From contig JBOZIK010000001.1 in NCBI GenBank assembly GCA_051453625.1, positions 16,674,135-16,738,134 on the forward strand: a DNA stretch of 64,000 nt. Direction: 5' to 3'. The position numbers were made by a program, and so were the translations under genes. The first letter of the stretch is position 1, and every line of letters begins with the position of its first letter. The DNA comes from Welwitschia mirabilis (lineage: Eukaryota; Gnetophyta; Gnetopsida; Welwitschiales). Below, one piece after another: positions 22,501 through 33,409 of this stretch. Below the pieces are notes generated by a model. The model was not told the DNA's origin. It did no database searches and saw only the letters and a list, made by a program, of their open reading frames with translations.

Positions 22501-25500
22501 TTCAATCATGACTCCTCCTCCTTTTTTTGTTCTAATAAAAAATGATATCATATTCCTTGAGATAAATGGTTTAGGTTCATAGGATTTTTTTCATAATATC
22601 ATATGGAACTTAGAAATAGGGTTATTATTTTAAATCCTTAGCCTCTTATTCTAGTTAGGTTTCTTAGGGTTATAAGAATAAGAAGACTCATAAAGAAATG
22701 TATTTCACTAGATTTTGCAATATAAATCCTAAGGAAACACTGTAGGCCTTTGGTTGTCAGGATTCTAAGTTAGTACTCTTTTGTTTCTATTGAAAAATGG
22801 TTGATTAATAATTGGGAAAGGATTTGCAGAATTCAAAGACATGAATCATGAAGTAGTATTTTTATTATTATTATTATTAGTGATTTGTTTCATACAAAGC
22901 TTTCATGATCTAGAAAAAAATATTTAAAGCTCCTTAAAATGGTAAGGGTCTTTTAGAATCCAGAAGGTTAGCCTTGCACTGGGCTCTTTGTTCTTTCTAT
23001 GATATTATTGAAATTTAAGCAAAAATCATTCAAATTACTTTCAATTTCATATACAAAACTGAAATATTAAAATATTTGATGTGATTTGATTTGATAAGGT
23101 CAAGCCAAAGGAGATTTATAGGTCTCAAAATTATAATCAGAAATAAAATTTCTTCTTTCATCAAAAATTGTCATTACCTACATTATCTCTAAATATTCCA
23201 CTTTTTTATCCTAACACATTCATGTCTATTTGTAATTCAAGATCTAATTCATTTTATTTTTATGTATAGATTATTATATCAATTATAATTATTTTTCATT
23301 AGAATGTTTCTTAAGCAATCAAGAATAAGTACTAGGGATTTCTAAATAAAATAATAGTGTATGTTCATCTTTCCTCATTACAAAAATGTACTTCTTTCTA
23401 TCTTTAAAATTTATAACAAACTTATAATATTATCTTTTTATAGTGGAATGACTATGTTACATATGTAGATGTTCGATTTAGCAAATTTGGTAATCAAGTA
23501 AAATACTAAGAAAATCTAAATAAACCTCTGGTATTCTACACTCTTTCTTATTATGCTAGAGTTCATGCATCATGCCATTATTCTATGTCAATCAAAAACT
23601 ACATAGCATTAAACTCAATCATAGGATCATACATTATTACCAACATCCTACTTTGCATGCATAGAGTAGTAGTAAATCTCTACTAATTAAAAACCCAAAA
23701 TGCAACACTAGCATTATAAATGCTATAAAATGGTTTATATCCTTCTCCAATGAGGTTATTTAGTAGTGTATAGGGCCATGAATTGTGCCATTAGATGATC
23801 CATTGATTATTGTTGTTATTATTGTTATTATTATTTTCTCTGTCTCTCTTCTTTTGATAAGTGAAAATTTAATAGATGATGAAGTTGCCAGATATGAAGA
23901 AATTTAATGAAAATGCAATTACATTTAGTGTTTATGTCTAAAACATTACTTCCTTTGAGAATCTTCTCTTGATCACTTCTTATTTTTCCTTTTTTTTTTC
24001 TTTTAAAAATAAATTGACAAAGAAAGAAGATCAGTCCTTCATTTTTTCAATATGAGATTCCTCTTCTTCCCTAGTATTTGATGAAGGATGTTGTTATATA
24101 TAATTTACAATGCTTTGTTTCTATCATTGATTCTTATCTTTTCCTTAATATTATATGAAATGATAAATAAATCAAATATTATTTGGTCATCTTTAAATAT
24201 CAAAGATAATGCCTACAAATAATTTATAAAAGTACATGATGGACTTGTTGTTTAAACTTTAAAAGAATGCTTCCTAAGAGATTAAAAAAATCTCATAAGT
24301 GCCTTTATCAATTGGTTGATTTATGAACATGGTTAACCAAAAAAATAGAATCATAAGTTCCACCATTAAACCAAATTTCAACACCCAAATTATTAGCATA
24401 ATTAACATAAAACTTTTAAAACTTTTGATGTCTTATTTTGCTCTATTAATATTATAATACCTTTACAAGATAAAGGGGAAGAGTACTAGATTTTTTGTAT
24501 GCTTCATAGCTTTGTAGTTATATCAGGTTAATTCAAAACTATGGACATTAATGCCCTACTCCTAGCTATCTATGACTATCTTTATTACTTTTACCAATTA
24601 AACATGCTATTGACTTGCTACCTTTAGTGTCATATTATATATGCATAACTCCTCATATTCAAGGTCTTTACTCCTCTGATATGAAACTATAGACTTATTA
24701 TTTTGATTTGAAAAATACCTTAGAATGGTTCAACTTTACATAGTTTTCTAGAACACTAATTATTTAAATGAATCATATAACATAAAAGTAGCATGATGGA
24801 TCTAGTGATAGACAATCTAGGAATATATTATTGCATTACATGATCACTTCCATCATTCAAAGTCACAAGAATACCACTACTATATGCACTCCACTCATTA
24901 AAAGATTTCCAAGGGTCAACAAGACTAAACAAGCAATAGATTTAGATTTTGGTATCTTTCATGATTTCATTATGATTATTACTATGATCTAGTAATAAGT
25001 ACTATAAAGATTCTATTTGCACTTTCTTCAATATTTCATGATCTACTAATTGGAAAACATTTCTTAGGTTTTCTTGAGATATTTGAGCCTTTAAAAAAAT
25101 TAAAATTAGTAAATTTTCTTGGTCTCTTTTCCTCTGTGTCCCTAAATCATTATGGATAATACAATCATAAGGAACTTGTCTGATGCTACTTCCTTGAGAC
25201 TATCTCCTTTACATGTTATCCTTTTTTATGATGCCTATGTTCGAGTGGTTTACAACAATGACCTATTTTCTTAAATTATTAATACCTATTTTAAAGGAGT
25301 TAAGACAAAGATTTATTTAATATTTTCTTTATATAGGTATTCTTTCAAATGGTTTATTTTTATATATTTCTAGTAAATAACTGTAATCAGTATTTATAGA
25401 CTTCTCTATTATGAGGGAGGAATTTAATAAAGACTTAACTCCTGTCATTAAAATCTCATGACTAGATACTTGAGAACCTACAATAATTTTCTCTTTAGGA

Positions 25501-25759
25501 TTAAAAAGAATGACCCATGGATTTTTACATACTTAGTTATACCCTAAATTGTATTACAATCTTTTATTAATCCTAACCAATTTTGAGGGTTATCCGGTAA
25601 TCATTTATTTATTACATAAGTATCCTTAGAAAATTATACAATCAATGAAGTTCTTAGACCTACTCTTTAAAGAGTTTTTCATATGTATTCATTGTTTCTA
25701 TAATGGATTCACAATAATTATACCTAGAAAAATCATAATCTAGTTTTCTAATATCAAAT
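19512..25759 (-). other. Interior of the 9.6-kb element, coding content not recognised
   Basis: From 19512 to about 19560 lies the degenerate polypurine context, plus strand 'ccactccttaagacgtttca' then 'tcctcgaatc'. The remaining 6.2 kb shows no gag, protease, RT, RNase H or integrase motif that I can identify on either strand, and no open frame above about 61 codons. Short ATT/TTA microsatellites occur near 22860 and 23815. Small stretches on the minus strand (about 22000-22750) look somewhat less repetitive, with blocks such as E-E-L-Q-H-Q-L-L-Y-L-E-N-E-R, but I cannot place them in a family. It could be a non-coding interior as in large retrotransposon derivatives, or a very old gag-pol. 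Confidence 0.6.
25745..25756 (-). other. Primer binding site, initiator tRNA-Met type, decayed
   Basis: The plus strand reads TTTCTAATATCA three bases before the LTR, against GCTCTGATACCA. Better-kept versions of the same junction occur at 60070-60214. Confidence 0.65.
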
Positions 25760-27430
25760 TGTAATATCCTAGTTTTTAACCAAAACTAATGAATGTTACT
25801 TAATGAAATGTTCTCAACATATCTCATCATGATTATGCACTAAACTAATAATTTATTTTATTTTGAATAAAATCTCAATCTAATAACAAATTGTAATTAT
25901 ATAAAAATAATTATAGCATCATAATAACATTGAGATCATATCAAATTTTAATTAGCTTCATAAACTACTAGAAGATTTACAATGTTATATAATATTCATA
26001 AAACATTTACAATAATAGCATTCTTTCACATGTTACAACTACAAGTACATAAAGCATGAAATAAGTAGCAAAATTATCCCAAGCTATTAACAATAAGCAC
26101 ATCTTCCTCAATGACTATAATCCATACCAGTATCTAAACCTACACACACAATATGATATGAGAATTATAAAATCATAAGAATCTCCAATATGGTTCATGA
26201 CAAGGTAAGGAATGATAAGGGTTCTTAAGTAAAAGGGAAAATCAAGAATAACCAAAAATACTAAGGCTTCTTTTTAGTTAATTGTCTTTTACTATTACTT
26301 CAAATAGATTCCAATAAACTAGTTGCACACAATCCAGAGGGACAAATGATAAATTGGTCACATTTCTCCTATTCATCCTAGAAGTTCAATCACATAGCCT
26401 TGGAACTTCCTTTAGAGAGAATCTCTCTTTGAAGTCTAAAAAACTAATTACCTTGGCTAATTTTAGTTCCTTATTTAAATATCATCAACCAAGTTCAATT
26501 AAAAAATTAAGTCAATTCAATAACTTCTCACAAGACTTGGTCTAGATGAGAAGGGTTATGATACAGGCAAGAATGGTACAAATACAAGGTGTATGAAAGA
26601 TGAACAAAATAAGAATTCTAAACGATATGCAATAATAATCATATAAGGATTTAATAAAAATTAAAATCATTTTAAAACATAGACTATTTGCAATGCAAGA
26701 GATGAGGATTGTATAAGAAATAAATGAAAAACAAAGGACCATACAAGAAAGAAATGAATGTCATAAACCATACATGAATAAATATAAAGATTCAAATACT
26801 TGGAAGGTTTCGAGCTCTAAGGTTCTAAGGCTTTATCCAATCTTCAAGATTAAGATGATAAGAATTAATAGTCTAAACTTTTCTTGAGATGAAAATATGA
26901 GAAGAGAAGGGTTCTTTACAGTAAAAAGTATAGGATGATGAAAAGACATCATAAGGGAGTCATACAGGTAGAGGAAGTGATATGGTCAAAGTGGTGTACA
27001 TGGTGGAAGTGGTGTGATAAAAGTGATGGGAGGTGTGGAAGTAATGGAAGTGGTGTGTAAAAGTGCTGGGAGATGTGGAAATAGTAGTGATGAAAATTCT
27101 ATAACCCTTACTAGGCCATTGGGCATTTCAATCTCATAATAATAATAATAATAAAATGATTCACATGTAAATTAAGATAATTCTTATAACTAGTAATTTC
27201 TAAAAGCACATAAAAACTATTTTTCATAAATAAAATGAATTAGCCATAAAAATTAAATCATTAAAATTTTTAATAAGGTAATATTTAAAAATGTGAAGAA
27301 TTATTACATAAAGTTTTCTTAATAAAAATTACACTACTGAAAATTTTAAGGTAAATAGATATAGTAATTAAACTAGCTCATGAAATTAAGAATTATTTAA
27401 AATCTTGGACTTGAAGATATAGACATGACA
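25760..27430 (-). repeat. Right (5') LTR of the 9.6-kb Ty3-like element
   Basis: It starts TGTAATATCCTAGTTTTTAA and ends GACATGACA, and is 1671 bp long like its partner. As the 5' LTR of a minus-strand element it would hold the promoter. I could not settle a TATA box with confidence in such A+T-rich sequence. Confidence 0.88.
26965..27095. repeat. GTGGAAGTG-type minisatellite in right LTR
   Basis: This is the counterpart of 19040-19185, with variants such as 'gtggtgtacatggtggaagt' and 'gggaggtgtggaagt'. Unit order and number differ between the LTRs, pointing to independent changes after insertion. Confidence 0.7.
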
Positions 27431-27435
27431 TTTTG

Positions 27436-27545
27436 TTGCAAATTATTACATTTCATAACTTGCATGGAAGCTTTGTATAATTTGCATAAATCCCTAGAAA
27501 ACCTATCAATAGGACCTAAAAATATACTTCACAAGTGTATTAAAT
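27436..27545 (-). repeat. Probable distal part of Athila-like LTR C
   Basis: After the 9.6-kb element the sequence 'aatttgcataaatccctag', 'acctatcaataggacct' and 'aataggtcaatttgg' resembles the late LTR block of copies A and B ('aaaattgcatcaaaacctat', 'aatgtcctacaaaagtact', 'cctataaattggc', about 7530-7600). It would complete the LTR interrupted at 17840. The match is moderate only. Confidence 0.45.
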
Positions 27546-27559
27546 AGGTCAATTTGGAT

Positions 27560-28596
27560 TTGTAATAGAGAGCATAAGATTTTTAAATGATAAATTTTAT
27601 TTATGCTCCTTTTTTATTTCAACAAAAAGCTTACTTATATATACAAGCACATTATTATGATTTTCATGAATCTCTAAGAATCAGACCACGATATGTACAA
27701 GTCTTAGCACTTTCCCCCTTAACATGGAAATATGCTCTCTTTAAAGGAAAACCTAGAATTACTAGGAGAAAACCTTAAAAATGTGGCCTATAATAAAACC
27801 TCCAAAAAGGAGTTATCATGTGAGGAAACTACTTTTTAAAAGAAGTAGTTAATTTACTACTATACATCTTGTAGAAAATAGGCTTATTCTATGCATTTCA
27901 CATCCCATAATGTTAGGCTAAGATATGTACTACACATATTATAGTACTAGGCCATATTTGTACTATACCTCCTATAATACTAGGATTAGGTGTGACTTCA
28001 ATCAGAGACTCATATATCTAATGAAATCCATGATGTATAAAAAACAAATGAGTTTGACTTAACTCATTATCAATTCAATCTTGAATTAGATACATTGGAA
28101 CTTCTTTCAACCAAGTGATTTTGTAATGATATCGAGAGTTTGTTATGTGGTTATATAATATACTTGTATAATAACTTTATGCTATATAAGTTCCTTAATT
28201 TTATGGACCAACTCCTATGTATCATTTTCTACAAGAGCATAATATTCTTCTTTCATGGCTTAAACCCACTGATTGTATAGAATAATATCTTTCAAAAAAA
28301 ATTTAATTTACCATCAAAACTTAAATCAAGTGCATCACCATCATCATCATCAGTTATATGCAAGTTACTTTTAATTCTAGTTTTATCCTTTTCATCATCA
28401 TGAACATCTTGAAGAGTAGATTGTAACCAACTATGTTGATGTTGTCTTTGAGTAATATTAGCATCTTCAATTGGAGAACTAGCTAAATTATTATTATAAC
28501 CATGATTAAGCATGCTTAAAACATCAAATTACTCCATTACTATAGGTTTGAAAGAAGACGTACTATTATGATTTGAATTGGCCATATTTAACATCA
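27560..28596 (-). pseudogene. Ty1/copia fragment: linker and start of RT
   Basis: At about 28193-28290 the minus strand gives N-Q-W-V-x-A-M-K-E-E-Y-Y-A-L-V-E-N-D-T, then E-L-V. This is the WxxAMxEExxALxxNxTWELV start of copia RT. Upstream on the same strand, 28292-28513 is an open linker rich in Asp/His/Gln that includes I-T-D-D-D-D-G-D-A-L-D-L-S, typical of the variable stretch between integrase and RT. Still further upstream, S-T-S-S-F-K-P-I-V-M-E (about 28540-28570) resembles S-M-S-S-L-Q-P-I-I-I-E at 33440-33480 in the other copia fragment. Below 28100 the RT is unrecognisable. About 140 bp at 27560-27700 repeat at 34450-34600. Confidence 0.7.
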
Positions 28597-28754
28597 TGTT
28601 TGGAGTGTGTTTTTATGTTTTTTTATAGATTTAATGCTTATATTAATTACTTTAAATGATAAGTATCAAAGACAAAGAATTAATAATTATTTGGATCAAA
28701 GTGAAATAATTATAAAGCATTTGAGAAAGACATGTGGAAGAATACATGATACCA

Positions 28755-29262
28755 GAAGTCACTAATGAGATCAACAGTCATGGAAGATGAAAAGTCAAAA
28801 GTCAAGAAGAATGTTAATGATTATGAAAGATAAAAAGTAAAAGTTACTAAGAAGATCAACGATCATAAAATATGAAAATCCAAAAGTTATTAAAAAGATC
28901 AAAGGTCATGAAAGATGAAAACGTAATAGTCACCAAGAATATCAATGGTCATGGAAGATGAAAAACCAAAAGTCAGCAAGAATATCAATGGTCATGAAAG
29001 ATGAAAAGCCAAAATTCACCAAGAAGCTTAATGGTTATGAAAGATGAAAGGCCAAAATTCACCAAGAAAATCAACAATTATGCAATATGAAAATTAATAG
29101 TTACTAAAAAGATCAATAGTCATGAAAGACGAGAAGCCATAAGAAGATGAAAGACCAACGGTCATGGAAGATAAGAAGCCATTAGAAGATGAAAGACCAA
29201 CATTCATGGAAGAGAAGAAGCCATTAGAAGATGAAAGATCAATAGACATGAAGAATATAAAA
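28755..29262. repeat. Minisatellite, about 43-bp unit, roughly 12 copies
   Basis: The unit is built around 'ggtcatggaagatgaaaa' followed by 'ccaaaagtcaccaagaagat'. The first eight or so units keep this form. The last three are about 42 bp and carry 'gaagccattagaagatgaaa', so a second variant was amplified at the right end. It is absent from the homologous LTR at 55499-56832. Confidence 0.85.
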
Positions 29263-29454
29263 CAAACTTCACTAATTATGTAATTATTATTATGATCATC
29301 CTTAATCGGTTATGATGCTTAGGTGATCCTAAAAATCATTCAAAATATTATAAATGCCCCCTTAAATACCCTTTTTACTCATCTTTGTTGCATTAATTAT
29401 TCTTATGACATTTAAAGGATGATTGAATAAGGGATCCATTTATTAATTTCAAAA

Positions 29455-29582
29455 AAGGGCTTTTTTAGTATTGGGTTATGTCTCCTTTATTGAGAAGCTA
29501 TTACTTTATAACTATTATAAAGAAGGGCTTCACTTGATATTGGGATATGTCTCCTTTAAAAGCTGTTACTTTGTAACTAGAT
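29455..29582. repeat. 68-bp tandem duplication inside LTR
   Basis: Two units begin 'aagggcttttttagtattgg' and 'aagggcttcacttgatattg', and both continue with 'atgtctccttta' and a 'gttactttgtaact'-like end. Confidence 0.8.
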
Positions 29583-30023
29583 GTGGAAACATTATAACTT
29601 AATAAATTTCATTATGTTTCTTTTCAAATATTCTTCTAATATTCCTTATGATTTATGTCATTACATTGAAGTGATAAGCATTTGTAAGTTGATATAGATC
29701 AGAAGGGCCAACTTAGGTAACAATAAGTTAGTTTACTTATTAGAATTCACATTTATTTTGCATTGCATTCATATCTACATTCATTCATTGCACTGCATAT
29801 TAAACTTTAAAGTTATATTAGATATCATTTCAATCTTATTCCATTTTTATATAGTAACCTTCTTATTCCTCTTAGGATTTTCTCTCTAAAGTATGACAAA
29901 TGAATTGACTGTCATATACTAGTGCATTTTGTGTGAATATTACTTAATATTTATAGGTATAAAGATGAAAGACTTATTCAAAATAAGTACTAATTTAAGC
30001 ACATAATTCACACATCAATAAAT

Positions 30024-30041
30024 TAGTCTCATTACTAGGGA
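30024..30041 (+). other. Primer binding site, tRNA-Asp type, decayed by transitions
   Basis: It reads TAGTCTCATTACTAGGGA, against TGGCGCCGTTGCCGGGGA. Almost every difference is G-to-A or C-to-T. The following 'ggaattcaaggaa' is the usual context. It proves the plus-strand orientation of this element. Confidence 0.75.
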
Positions 30042-33000
30042 GGAATTCAAGGAATCTTAAAAGGTTCAATTTCATTGCATAGGTAACTAATTTCGATTCA
30101 AGTTATCTACCTGTGCAGTGTGTGTATATATAATTTTTATTCTTAGATTGGTTTTCACTTTTATTTTATTATTTAGATTCAATTTCAATTTTTGTCAGTT
30201 TTTCTTTTGTCCCTTAAGTTTAGGTTACACATTTGCTTTTCTAGTTTAGCTTTTTTTTTCGATCTTTGCTTTTATTTCTTAATTTTAGTAAATTATCATT
30301 CCTATGTTAATGTTATTTTTTGTTTTCTTATTTTTGTTTGGATTTTAATTTATTTTTTGATTTTTCTTTTACCTTTTTAATTTCTATAATTTTTTAAATT
30401 TCTATGATTTTTTAATTTTTTAAATTTTTTTAAATTTCTATTAGTTTTCATTTGCACATTATGATTAGTTTTGTGCATGAACTCAAATATGATTATCTTA
30501 GGCCTACTCTTTGCACTTACTTCAATCCTTAGATTTATATTTATGTACTACTTCTGGGTTATTTGTAAGATTGATATTCATCTTATGCTTATCTTACTTG
30601 CTATTCTAATTCATTCTTATCATTACATTCTTCTTATTTATTTCTATGAATAATGATAAAATAAACCATAGGAAAATATTATCTAAAAAAGATAAATTCC
30701 AAAAATAATGATAAAATACTACTATGAAAAATATTTGTAGAAAGAAGGTGGTTAATAAAAAATGATGTTAAAACTAGGAATTGGTCCCTTTCTCTTTTCA
30801 ACCTCTCTTTTGTTTTCCTCTTATTTTCAGCCTTTATGTATGAATGAAAATGAGGATTTTCAAAATTTTAGAGATTTCACCCCTAAAGAAATAAGTTAAA
30901 CATGACCTAAATTAATCATTAAAGAAAATAAAATTATCAGATAAATACTGAGAGACATGAAGAAAGTAAAACATGAAGAGCAATCTAGTCCTAGCAACCT
31001 AATTTAAAATCTTACCAATACACTAGAAAATTAATAATTTTAAATCAACTACCTCATCGATCAATACCTAACTCTCTTTGTGAAATTTGTGAATACAATT
31101 CTTGTTACACTAAATATTATCCTACCTTACCAAGATGTAGAGAATTAACTTGTGCATACAACCAAAAATCCAATACCTTTAGAAATAATCAATAATTTCA
31201 ACCATAGAATATGGAATCATAATTAGACTTAAGTTTCTCTTTTAATAATATATATAGAAGTAATAACTTTCAATCCAATCATTTTTAACCTAATAATTTT
31301 CAGTCCCACAACTATGCTAAGGATGATTCACTTTGAGTTTCAATCGAGGAATTCAATGAAAACATTACAAACTTTATAAGAGTAATTTAACAAATAATTT
31401 TACAAAATAAACTATCTCAAGTCTATGTTACAATCCAACATAGTTCTAATGATGAGTATTTAGATGATTCATATCTAATAGAAGGTATCCAATCCAATGA
31501 TAGTAAGATTAGAACCCACTAATCAAACAACAAGATAAGGATGACTATTTATTAGATGATGATATTGAGATACTAGATTATATTCCTAATAGCCACTTAC
31601 TATTAGGAAATTTAAATGAAATAGAGGAATCAGTTCATGAAGAATCTGAAAATTTTTCAATCTATGATAAAAATGATAAGCACATTTCTCTTTATGATCT
31701 CTTTTATGAATCCAATAACTTAGAGAATAAGAATAATACTTAATAAAATAATAATTATTATAATGAAGAAAAGGAAGATATAGTTAAACATAATGATAAA
31801 GGAAGTGAAGAAATAATTCAAAAAAGCAATGATATAGACAACAATGGAAATAAGAAGAATAATTAAGGACCCATCAAGATTTAGGATAGAGTTATTTCTT
31901 TCAATGGTATAATTCAACTTGAAAAGTCTACCTGTGTTTATCCATCACTTTTGTTGTATTTCCATGTAAAACCATAAATAACATCCTTCCTTCTACTCCT
32001 ACTTCATGTTACCTTGTTATCTTAATAATGATAACATTTCTCAATCTCTTTCATTTGGACATTTATGTAATTCTAAAATCCACATCTCTTTTCTTGTTTT
32101 TAATGAAACCCATAATCTTGAAGAGTCTATTCTTAATATTTCTCAATCTTTTCCTCTTAAAACTCCATGTAATATCCAAAGTAACATTCTTTCCTTTCCT
32201 ACTAAGTCTACATTATTTTATGCCTTTAATTAAAACTCTTTTTAAAAGTATAACTTGGGATATCTTGAAATTTTAAATTTGGAAGAGCCTTACCTACTTG
32301 ATGAAAATCCATCTCTTGAGTTAAATGTCAATAAGTTTTTGAGTCTTATTAAACATTATAAGAAGCCTTCAAAAATTTCTTAGATTCATTCTTTAAGTAA
32401 TTAATTGAATGAATTATGTAATGATAATCATGCTTTACATCAATTTAATAAGAGATTATTCTTCAATGAAATTTATCATTCTTCATCTCTTATTTATACT
32501 ATGAACATTATGTTATCAAAGTGTTATCCTTTTATTTCCTTTTCAACCAATTAATTCTATTTAAAAATGATCATATCCCTTTTATGTTCTATTAATTGGT
32601 TTTCATATGGTTTAGTCCTTATTTTTTTGAAAAAGTACAAAATGATAACTATGTTAAATTATCTATCTTTTTGGAATAGAAATAAATTAAAAGTAAAGAA
32701 ATCACATTCTACTTGTAGTAATTGATTTAGTGGATTTTATTTTTCTAAAGAGATATTCACCACTTACCCTCATGTAAATATAATTTTTTAGATAGTTTTT
32801 CTCTTTCAGAATTTATTAAGTTGATTTTATTTCAGTTTTTCATCATACAGTATGTTTAAGAATTTTAGGCTTTTGTAAATTATGTATGATCAATTGGATT
32901 TATTCAATTGAAAGGAATTCAAATACCTATAAATCCTTATTCTAGGAGAAGAAAATTAGCTTAATTAAGTTACTCATGTTGTATGCTTTGTCTTTTCATC

Positions 33001-33405
33001 AACTTCACTTTGTAATGCTATAAGTTATTAGTACTTTAACACTGAATAAGTATCATGTCATATTTGTAAAAATGAAATAGAAAAAAGAAAGAAAAATAAA
33101 ATAATAAATAAAATATCAATGTATATGATGAAATCACTTTTGATAATCACTCCTAATCTATCTCAGGGATTATTACACTAAGGATAAAGTTTCTTAACAA
33201 CCTAGATTCTATCTGATGGGTCCTATCACTTGTGATAAAAGCAAGATTAGTCTTTCAAAAATGAGCACTTCATAATTTGAGGAATCTAAGATAAAAGAAA
33301 AAAAAACCTTGAAGTATATCATTATTATTACATTGTCAAGTGTTATTAATTTACAGCCATTTGTTTTAAGTTAATGCTTGAGATGATAGCTATGGTATGT
33401 TAATT
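30042..33405 (+). mobile_element. Plus-strand Athila-like interior, gag and acidic protein only
   Basis: After the primer site comes a T-rich leader (30100-30700) homologous to 56870-57000 ('tgtgtgtatatataattttt' against 'tatgtatatataattttcat'). A zinc-knuckle remnant follows (31079-31120), then the acidic protein (31330-32400), then sequence without recognisable domains (32400-33405). No protease, RT or integrase was seen, and no 3' LTR with the 28597 start was found before the copia integrase at 33410. It resembles the opposite-strand element at 7929-10413 in content, so both look like members of one pol-less family. Confidence 0.65.
31050..32400 (+). pseudogene. Zinc-knuckle remnant plus acidic protein, sister of 8103-9534
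   Basis: The knuckle at 31079 reads C-E-I-C-E-Y-N-S-C-Y-T-K-Y-Y, with His and the last Cys lost; the companion at 2319-2504 keeps the His. A gag-tail segment covers 31330-31450. The acidic part (31545-31800) has D-D-Y-L-L-D-D-D-I-E-I-L-D-Y-I-P and L-F-Y-E-S-N-N-L-E-N-K. The end (32006-32400) has N-L-E-E-S-I-L-N-I-S-Q-S, S-N-I-L-S-F-P-T-K-S-T and I-K-H-Y-K-K-P-S-K-I-S. Each block matches the minus-strand copy at 8103-9534 despite many stops. The function of the acidic and terminal parts is unknown; I find no protease active site in them. Confidence 0.72.
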
Positions 33406-33409
33406 TTAA

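Larger units (their letters stand above)
17841..27430 (-). mobile_element. Ty3-like LTR retrotransposon, 9.6 kb, both LTRs present
   Basis: Direct repeats of equal length (17841-19511 and 25760-27430, 1671 bp each) flank a 6.2-kb interior. The minus-strand orientation follows from an initiator-Met-type primer site (25745-25756) just left of the right LTR. It is supported by a sequence next to the left LTR whose minus strand reads TTCGAGGATGAAAC then AAGGAGTGGAA, the usual end-of-pol and polypurine context of plant Ty3 elements. The flanks are TTATG (17836-17840) and TTTTG (27431-27435), a probable 5-bp target duplication with one change. No gag or pol domain was recognised inside, so it may be a non-autonomous large derivative or simply too decayed. 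Confidence 0.8.
28597..30017 (+). repeat. LTR of a plus-strand Athila-like element
   Basis: It starts TGTTTGGAGTGTGTTTTTAT and ends near 'cacacatca', six bases before a primer site (30024). The downstream part is homologous to 55499-56832: compare 'ggccaacttaggtaacaata' (29708) with 'gagctaactaaggtgaaaat' (56502), and the shared 'ttgcattgcat' block. Inside are a 43-bp minisatellite and a 68-bp tandem duplication (29455-29582). Its start lies inside the minus-strand copia linker, so it probably inserted there. Confidence 0.72.

Noticed and set aside
22000-22750. Possible unknown coding stretch in the interior of the 9.6-kb element
   Set aside because: Frames are short and I could not relate them to any family, so I describe it as unrecognised and do not call a gene.
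28755-29262. Regular repeat array as a possible CRISPR
   Set aside because: Units are continuous tandem copies without unique spacers, and the setting is a plant LTR.
30192-30653. Two short hydrophobic frames that look like membrane proteins
   Set aside because: They fall in the T-rich leader after the primer site; T-rich codons give Phe/Leu/Ile by composition alone.
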